In this document: positions 38,164 to 41,901 of the stretch, in pieces | Layout: every line of letters starts with the position of its first letter | Position numbering within the stretch: the first letter of the stretch is position 1 | Assembly: GCA_001899285.1 (NCBI GenBank) | Contig: MKWA01000002.1 | Span: 224,055 to 265,955 of the forward strand | Origin: Rhizobiales bacterium 64-17 | Lineage (GTDB): Bacteria; Pseudomonadota; Alphaproteobacteria; Rhizobiales; Xanthobacteraceae | Reading direction: 5' to 3' | DNA length: 41,901 nt | Position numbers and translations under genes: made by a program | Notes under the pieces: model-generated | The model's database searches: none | What the model was told of the DNA's origin: nothing | The model's input: the letters and a program-made list of their open reading frames with translations, nothing else

Positions 38164-39150
38164 ATGGCGAAATCCCCCATCTCAGCCGAAGACGACTTCA
38201 TCGCGCGGCATTTCAAGCCGCTGGCGATGGCCCCGGGTGCGCTCGGGCTCACGGACGATGCGGCGGTCTACACACCACCGCCGGGCCACGACCTCGTTCT
38301 GACGAAAGATGCGCTGGTGGCCGGCGTGCATTTCTTTGCCGACGATCCGGCGGAGCGCATTGCGCGCAAGGCGCTGCGGGTTAACCTTTCCGACCTCGCA
38401 GCAAAGGGCGCGATGCCGGCCGGTTTCCTGCTGGCGCTGGCGCTGCCGCCGGAGACCGGCGAAGAGTGGGTCGCGGCGTTCGCGCGCGGACTTGGCGACG
38501 ACAGCGCACATTACGGCTGCCCGCTATTCGGCGGCGACACGGTGCGCACGCCGGGCCCGGTGACGATTTCGATCACAGCGTTCGGCCTGGTGCCGTCCGG
38601 TCACATGGTGCGTCGCGCCGGGGCGCAGCCCGGCGACCGCGTGATGGTGAGCGGCACGATCGGCGATGCGGCGCTGGCGTTGCGCGTGCGGCGCGACGGG
38701 CTCGCCGTATCGGACGCTGCGCGGGCGCATCTGCGCGAACGCTATCAACTGCCGCGGCCGCGCACGGCGCTGACGGTGGCAGTCCGCGAACATGCCTCGG
38801 CAGCGATGGATGTGTCAGACGGACTGGCGGGCGATTTCGCCAAGCTGTGCCACGTCTCCGGCGTGTCGGCGCGCGTCACGCTCGCCGATGTGCCGTTGTC
38901 GGACGCGGCGCGCACCGTGATCGCGCAGGATGAGGCTTTGCTGGAAACCGCTTGCACCGGCGGCGACGACTACGAGATCGTCTGCACCGTGCCGCCGGTA
39001 AAGCTCGCCGCTTTTCGTGCGGCCGCCGCGTCGGCCAGAGTGCCGGTCAGCGAGATCGGTGAGATCGTCGCGGGCGAGGGCGCGCCGCAATTCCTCGGCG
39101 CAGACGGCCAGCCGGTGGCGTGGCAGCGGCTGTCGTTCAGTCATCTCTAA
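38164..39150 (+). CDS. thiL: Thiamine-monophosphate kinase
   Basis: A 328-residue enzyme that phosphorylates thiamine monophosphate to thiamine diphosphate. Mg-ATP contacts: DDAAVY (31-36), DALVAGVHF (49-57), RVNLSDLAAKGA (72-83, with Asp78) and FGGDT (122-126). AMDVSDGLAGDFAKLC and TGGDDYEIV lie in the C-terminal half. The frame opens at 38089, but that start would translate through the REP-like hairpin; the ATG at 38164 gives the normal N-terminus, although no good ribosome binding site is seen. It is probably co-transcribed with nusB. Confidence 0.95.
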   Translation: MAKSPISAEDDFIARHFKPLAMAPGALGLTDDAAVYTPPPGHDLVLTKDALVAGVHFFADDPAERIARKALRVNLSDLAAKGAMPAGFLLALALPPETGEEWVAAFARGLGDDSAHYGCPLFGGDTVRTPGPVTISITAFGLVPSGHMVRRAGAQPGDRVMVSGTIGDAALALRVRRDGLAVSDAARAHLRERYQLPRPRTALTVAVREHASAAMDVSDGLAGDFAKLCHVSGVSARVTLADVPLSDAARTVIAQDEALLETACTGGDDYEIVCTVPPVKLAAFRAAAASARVPVSEIGEIVAGEGAPQFLGADGQPVAWQRLSFSHL

Positions 39151-39175
39151 CGTGCGGGTGAAGCGTCGCATGCTT

Positions 39176-39217
39176 CTCTTCCTTCCCCCTCCCGTACACG
39201 GGAGAGGGAAGGAAGAG
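39176..39217. terminator. Long near-perfect inverted repeat after thiL
   Basis: Two 20-base arms (39176-39195 and 39198-39217) that pair with a single mismatch around a two-base loop. The left arm is pyrimidine-rich (CTTCC...CCCT) and the right arm purine-rich. It starts 25 bp after the thiL stop. No T-tract follows on the plus strand, so it may be a dispersed repeat or an mRNA-end stabiliser rather than a classical terminator. Confidence 0.5.
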
Positions 39218-39289
39218 CGCCAGCGCAAAAAGGCGTAGCCGGGTTGGAGTCCCCGCAGCCACCCTGTTAGGGTTCGCCGCCATCACGTC

Positions 39290-40540
39290 ATGTCCATAGC
39301 CACATCCATGCACGACACCACCGCCGCTCCGAAATCCCTGCCGGCCTATCGGCCGCGCGCCGACTACAAGCAGGTGCATCGCCGCTTTCCGACGACCGCC
39401 TGGCTGCGGCGCAAGGCGCCCGCGCATGTGCCGCTGTTCGCTTTTGAGTACGGCGATGGCGGCGCCGGCTCCGACGTCGGCATTGATCACAACTGGGCAG
39501 CATTCGACGCCTTCAAGTTCGTGCCGCGCTATGGCGTCACCAACAAGCTGCCGCCGGTGGAAACGACGCTGTTCGGCACGCGCTACAATGCGCCGTTCGG
39601 CGTCGCGCCCATGGGCGGACCGGCACTGGTCTGGCCCGGCGCCGACAAACTGTGCGCGCGCGCCGCGCAGGCGGCCGGTGTGCCGTATACGCTCGGCGTC
39701 GCCGGCGGCGCGACCATCGAGGAGATCGCGGCGATCGCGCCCGATGTGTTCTGGCTGCAACTCTATCGTTTCTCGCGCGACAATCACAAAATCGGTCTCG
39801 ATCTGGTGCGCCGCGCGGCTGCGGCTGGCGTCAAGACGCTGACACTGACACTCGATGTGCCAGTGCGCACCACGCGCTCGCGCGAGGCGCGCGCCGGGCT
39901 CGCCAACGAGTTTCGCCCGAATGCGCAGATGCTGTGGGAGATGATCCAGCGTCCGGCCTGGCTGATGGCGATGGTGCGCCATGGCATGCCGCGCTTCGCG
40001 ACCTTACGCGATTATTTGCCGGCGGGAGCGGGGACCAACGACACGATCCGTTTCGCGCGCCAGGAGATGGGCGGTGCGTTCTCCTGGGACGAGATCGCGC
40101 TTTATCGCGAGCACTGGAAGGGGCCGATGCTGCTCAAGGGCATCCTGCATCCGGCCGATGCGGAGAAGGCGATGGCGCTCGGCGTCGATGGTATCTGGGT
40201 GTCGAACCATGGCGGGCGGCAGATCGAGGCGCTGATGCCGGCGATCGATTGCCTGCCGGCGATCGTGCGCGCAGCGGGCGGCAAGGCGACCATCCTGATC
40301 GACAGCGGCGTGCGCAGCGGCCACGACGTGGCCCGCGCGCTGGCGCTCGGGGCGGATGCGGCCTTCGCCGGCAAGGCGTTCCTGTGGGGGCTGGCGGCGC
40401 TCGGTGATCGCGGCCCGGCGCATGTGATCGACCTGTTCATGGACGAACTGACTTCGTCGCTTGGCCAGATCGGCGCCCGCTCGCTGGCGGAGGCGCGGGA
40501 GGCCACGCTGCGGCATCCGGGGGCGTTCGCGGCGGGCTGA
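39290..40540 (+). CDS. FMN-dependent alpha-hydroxy-acid dehydrogenase (L-lactate dehydrogenase-like)
   Basis: A 416-residue flavoenzyme of the LldD/glycolate oxidase family, which oxidises an L-2-hydroxy acid to the keto acid. FEYGDGGAGSD (52-62) is the N-terminal active-site stretch; APFGVAPMGG (101-110), WLQLY (155-159), LTLDVPVRTTRSREARAGL (186-204), LLKGI (281-285) and SNHGGRQIE (305-313) follow, with catalytic His307 and Arg310. DSGVRSGHDV binds the FMN phosphate. It resembles the lactate dehydrogenase/mandelate dehydrogenase branch; the exact substrate is not determined. A second in-frame Met at 7 is an alternative start, and no clear ribosome binding site favours either. Confidence 0.92.
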   Translation: MSIATSMHDTTAAPKSLPAYRPRADYKQVHRRFPTTAWLRRKAPAHVPLFAFEYGDGGAGSDVGIDHNWAAFDAFKFVPRYGVTNKLPPVETTLFGTRYNAPFGVAPMGGPALVWPGADKLCARAAQAAGVPYTLGVAGGATIEEIAAIAPDVFWLQLYRFSRDNHKIGLDLVRRAAAAGVKTLTLTLDVPVRTTRSREARAGLANEFRPNAQMLWEMIQRPAWLMAMVRHGMPRFATLRDYLPAGAGTNDTIRFARQEMGGAFSWDEIALYREHWKGPMLLKGILHPADAEKAMALGVDGIWVSNHGGRQIEALMPAIDCLPAIVRAAGGKATILIDSGVRSGHDVARALALGADAAFAGKAFLWGLAALGDRGPAHVIDLFMDELTSSLGQIGARSLAEAREATLRHPGAFAAG

Positions 40541-40669
40541 CAAAACGGCTGTCATCCCAGCCTCCTGATTTCGGCAATGGTGTTCCCCTGAGGGGCCGTA
40601 TAGAAGGCCATCATTCCACCGCTGACAGAATGTCGCGGGTTCGGGGAACAGGTCCGGGGGACCATGCCG

Positions 40670-41887
40670 ATGTCGGCTGTCGAGACCGTCACGAAACCTA
40701 TTGTCGACGATGACCGGCTGGCGCGGCGCAATGCGCTGGTGCTCGCGGTCGCGCAGGCGCTCGCCGGCGGCAACAACACCGTCATCGTCGCGACCACCGC
40801 CATCGTCGGCGCCATGTATGCGCCGGACAAAGGCCTGGCGACGCTGCCGATCACCATGATGGTCATCGGCATGTGGGTCGGCACCTTGCCGGTCGGCTAT
40901 ATGGCGCGGCGTTTCGGCCGCCGCTTCGCGCTGCAGGTCGGCACCATTTTCGGCGTGCTCGCCGGGCTGATCTCGTGCGTCGCGGTGCTGCAGGGTTCGT
41001 TCGCGCTGATTCTCGCCGGGACGTTCTCGGGCGGGCTCTACGCGGCCGCGCATCAGTCCTACCGGTTCGCCGCGGCGGATACGGCGAGCGAGGCGTTCCG
41101 GCCGAAGGCGGTGTCCTGGGTGCTCGCCGGCGGGTTGTTCGCCGGGCTGATCGGGCCGCAGATCGTCATCTTCACCAAGGACATGTGGCCGCCTTACCTG
41201 TTCGCCATGACCTATCTGGCGCAGGCGGGCGTGGCGTTGCTCGCCGGTGTGGTGCTGGTGTTCGTCCGCATTCCGAAGCCGGTGGTGCAGGCACAGCAGG
41301 AGGCGGGGCGTCCGCTGTCCGAGATCGTGCGCTCGCTACGCTTCGCCACGGCGGTCACCTGCGGCGTCGTCTCCTATGCCGGCATGAACATGATGATGAC
41401 GGCGGCTCCGCTCGCCATGGTCGACTGCGGCCACACTGTAACTGATGCGAGCCTGGCGATTCAGTGGCATGTCATCGCGATGTATGGGCCGAGCTTTTTC
41501 ACCGGGTCGCTGATCCTGCGGTTCGGCGTGACGCGTGTGATCTCCGTCGGGCTAGCGCTGCTGCTCACGGCGGCGGTGGTCGGACTGTCCGGGCTCACTG
41601 TGGGGCACTTCTGGGGATCGCTGATTCTCCTCGGCGTCGGCTGGAACTTCGCCTTCATTGGCGCGACCACCATGGTCACCGAGTGCCACCGCCCGTCCGA
41701 GCGCAACCGGGTGCAGGCGTTCAACGACTTCCTGGTGTTCGGCAGCATGGCGATCGGTTCGCTCGCGTCCGGCAAAATTCTCGCCACGCTGGGCTGGGCC
41801 TTTGTAAATGAAGTGTTTTTCCCGCTGATCGTGATCGCCGCGACGATGCTGCTGTGGCTGTCGCTGTGGCGGCGGCGCGTGGCCTGA
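40670..41887 (+). CDS. MFS transporter
   Basis: A 405-residue inner-membrane protein with about 12 hydrophobic segments, complete in the window. The loop between helices 2 and 3 reads GYMARRFGRRFAL, the conserved MFS motif with basic residues. A second cytoplasmic region near 200-225 (RIPKPVVQAQQEAGRPLSE) separates the two halves. It resembles YfcJ/YcaD-like or nitrate/sugar-type MFS proteins only in general layout; the substrate is unknown. The ATG at 40670 has GGGGG correctly spaced, whereas for the ATG two codons earlier (40664) the same site is too close. The 123-bp upstream gap holds only a short CCCCTGAGGGG palindrome. Confidence 0.87.
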   Translation: MSAVETVTKPIVDDDRLARRNALVLAVAQALAGGNNTVIVATTAIVGAMYAPDKGLATLPITMMVIGMWVGTLPVGYMARRFGRRFALQVGTIFGVLAGLISCVAVLQGSFALILAGTFSGGLYAAAHQSYRFAAADTASEAFRPKAVSWVLAGGLFAGLIGPQIVIFTKDMWPPYLFAMTYLAQAGVALLAGVVLVFVRIPKPVVQAQQEAGRPLSEIVRSLRFATAVTCGVVSYAGMNMMMTAAPLAMVDCGHTVTDASLAIQWHVIAMYGPSFFTGSLILRFGVTRVISVGLALLLTAAVVGLSGLTVGHFWGSLILLGVGWNFAFIGATTMVTECHRPSERNRVQAFNDFLVFGSMAIGSLASGKILATLGWAFVNEVFFPLIVIAATMLLWLSLWRRRVA

Positions 41888-41901
41888 CCGGTTTGCCGAC
41901 G

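Overview
The window is a high-GC stretch of an alphaproteobacterial chromosome, most likely from Rhizobiales near Bradyrhizobium/Rhodopseudomonas. This is inferred from the glyA-nrdR-ribD-ribE-ribH-nusB-thiL gene order, an LdtR-type MarR regulator, an Asp-type HemB and EcfG-type promoters. No rRNA, tRNA, CRISPR array, prophage or insertion sequence was seen.

Layout. (1) 1-2811: the start of an Asp/Asn beta-hydroxylase-family gene on the minus strand (cut by the left edge), two small hypothetical genes and an MFS transporter. (2) 2820-25509: a 22-kb trehalose/alpha-glucan locus. Minus strand, in transcription order: glgE, treS-mak fusion, glgB, glgX, treZ, treY, then otsA behind its own promoter. 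malQ is divergent from glgE on the plus strand. A second minus-strand unit is otsB, a ROK-like kinase, glgP and a PfkB kinase, ending tail-to-tail with malQ. (3) 25746-27708: a tiny CxC/CxC protein, a glutathione S-transferase and hemB. (4) 27847-31902: a valine-catabolism cluster (acyl-CoA dehydrogenase, 3-hydroxyisobutyryl-CoA hydrolase, 3-hydroxyisobutyrate dehydrogenase) with two small membrane proteins threaded in. (5) 31903-32412: a 510-bp intergenic region rich in inverted repeats, followed by ldtR. (6) 33032-39127 and beyond: a small conserved protein, glyA, nrdR, ribD, ribE, ribH, nusB, thiL, then an FMN-dependent alpha-hydroxy-acid dehydrogenase and a second MFS transporter.

How the parts work together. 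OtsA/OtsB make trehalose from UDP-glucose and glucose-6-phosphate. TreY/TreZ make it from the ends of alpha-glucan, with GlgX debranching. TreS-Mak turns trehalose into maltose and then maltose-1-phosphate, which GlgE polymerises and GlgB branches. MalQ and GlgP recycle the chains, and two sugar kinases could phosphorylate released sugars. The locus therefore interconverts trehalose and glycogen-like glucan both ways; glgA and glgC are not in the window.

Main findings. First, otsA, otsB and (with one mismatch) glgE each have a GGAAC-N16-yGTT promoter of the general-stress sigma factor EcfG type, which would put the separate transcription units of the locus under one stress switch. Second, the ROK-like kinase in the glgP operon has its motifs in circularly permuted order: the C-terminal half of a normal ROK kinase comes first and the nucleotide-binding N-terminal half comes last. 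Third, the ldtR upstream region holds a nested inverted repeat that looks like a minus-strand terminator with no gene to terminate, so it may end a small RNA.
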